Below the pieces are notes generated by a model. It was not told the DNA's origin. It made no database searches and saw only the letters and a list, made by a program, of their open reading frames with translations. This document shows positions 63,739 to 64,000 of a DNA stretch of 64,000 nucleotides, one piece after another. Each line of letters opens with the position of its first letter. The first letter of the stretch is position 1. Made by a program: the position numbers and the translations under genes. This DNA is from Salinivirga sp035268865 (GTDB lineage: Bacteria; Bacteroidota; Bacteroidia; Bacteroidales; Salinivirgaceae), in assembly GCF_035268865.1 (NCBI RefSeq), contig NZ_DATFKB010000104.1, forward strand, positions 43,390-107,389, given 5' to 3'.

Positions 63739-64000
63739 TTATTCGATAATAATATCGTATGGCAAGCGCATTTGCACGCCTTTCATTTGACTTAAACTTT
63801 TCAAGTGTTCCAGGTATGGATTAAGCCTGGTATTTTCCAGGAAAATCTCCTGCATCGATGCGTTAGCTCCAAACTCTTCAAGCATTTGCTGTATAGGATC
63901 CTTTTGCTTTGGAAGGTCCTTTATAACATAATCTTCGACACCGGCCCTTTCTGCCGCAATTTCGATAGCATCATTGAGTCCGCCCAACACATCGACCAAA
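63739..64000 (-). CDS. sppA: Signal peptide peptidase SppA (67K type), C-terminal fragment
   Basis: Only the last about 86 codons are in the window; the frame is open to the right edge and the TTG at 63999 is not a real start. VDVLGGLNDAIEIAAERAGVEDY followed by LPKQKDPIQQML matches the C-terminal end of SppA, the membrane serine/lysine protease that degrades cleaved signal peptides. The catalytic residues lie outside. A strong terminator follows its stop. Confidence 0.85.
   Translation of the reverse strand, partial: LVDVLGGLNDAIEIAAERAGVEDYVIKDLPKQKDPIQQMLEEFGANASMQEIFLENTRLNPYLEHLKSLSQMKGVQMRLPYDIIIE

Noticed and set aside
1..64000. Mobile elements, phage genes or a defence system
   Set aside because: No transposase, integrase, terminal repeats, restriction-modification, toxin-antitoxin or CRISPR genes were recognised; the gene content is mostly chromosomal core.

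Overview
The window is 64 kb of chromosome from a member of the Bacteroidota, most likely in or near the Bacteroidales/Marinilabiliales. Evidence: type IX secretion (T9SS) C-terminal sorting domains on two secreted proteins, a fused SecDF, a fused CcsBA, Wza/Wzc-type exopolysaccharide genes, lipoproteins with a Bacteroidota surface-export signal (Cys-Ser-Asp-Asp-Asp), DUF5686 and NamZ families, almost no Shine-Dalgarno sites, and several promoters of the Bacteroidota type (TTG, about 20 nt, TAnnTTTG). I see no rRNA, tRNA, CRISPR array, prophage or insertion sequence. Two genes are cut by the window edges: ccsBA on the left and sppA on the right.

Layout. 1-8.8 kb: cytochrome c assembly (ccsBA), a membrane-anchored degenerate receiver protein with a secreted partner, a class III aminotransferase, an orphan LytTR regulator and a T9SS-secreted subtilase. 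8.8-12.1 kb: nucleotide-sugar operon (UDP-glucuronate decarboxylase-like enzyme, rfbA, rfbC, rfbD; rfbB is absent). 12.2-22.7 kb: a small lipoprotein, a YiiX-like hydrolase, trmN6, DUF2400, a LysE exporter, a LolD-like ATPase, secDF, saccharopine dehydrogenase and a C1 aminopeptidase. 22.8-36.8 kb: a nine-gene co-directional run with an aminotransferase, asnB, GT4, Wza-like, Wzc-like, WecA-like, a lytic transglycosylase, uvrA and a nucleoside kinase. The first seven look like an exopolysaccharide and envelope unit.

36.8-42.3 kb is the most interesting part. On the minus strand lie a sigma factor with a C-terminal membrane segment, a predicted beta-barrel protein, a PKD/T9SS secreted protein and then a PAS-coiled coil-adenylate cyclase. 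A 27-nt promoter-like element upstream of the sigma gene recurs (24 of 27 identical) just before a roughly 280-nt untranslated leader of the cyclase gene. That leader contains a strong hairpin, an intrinsic terminator and a competing antiterminator helix. The arrangement suggests an autoregulated sigma factor that also switches on a cyclase controlled by transcription attenuation.

42.3-64 kb: housekeeping and envelope genes (pgeF, an MBL hydrolase, a BASS transporter, a tetrapyrrole-type methylase, adenosine deaminase, PCD, two LPS-type glycosyltransferases, ABC-F, an orphan protein with homing-endonuclease-associated repeats, valS, an aspartate aminotransferase, two paralogous surface lipoproteins, NamZ, a LolC/E-type permease, lptB, a DUF5686 outer-membrane protein and sppA). 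Many transcription units end in clear intrinsic terminators, which helps define the operons.
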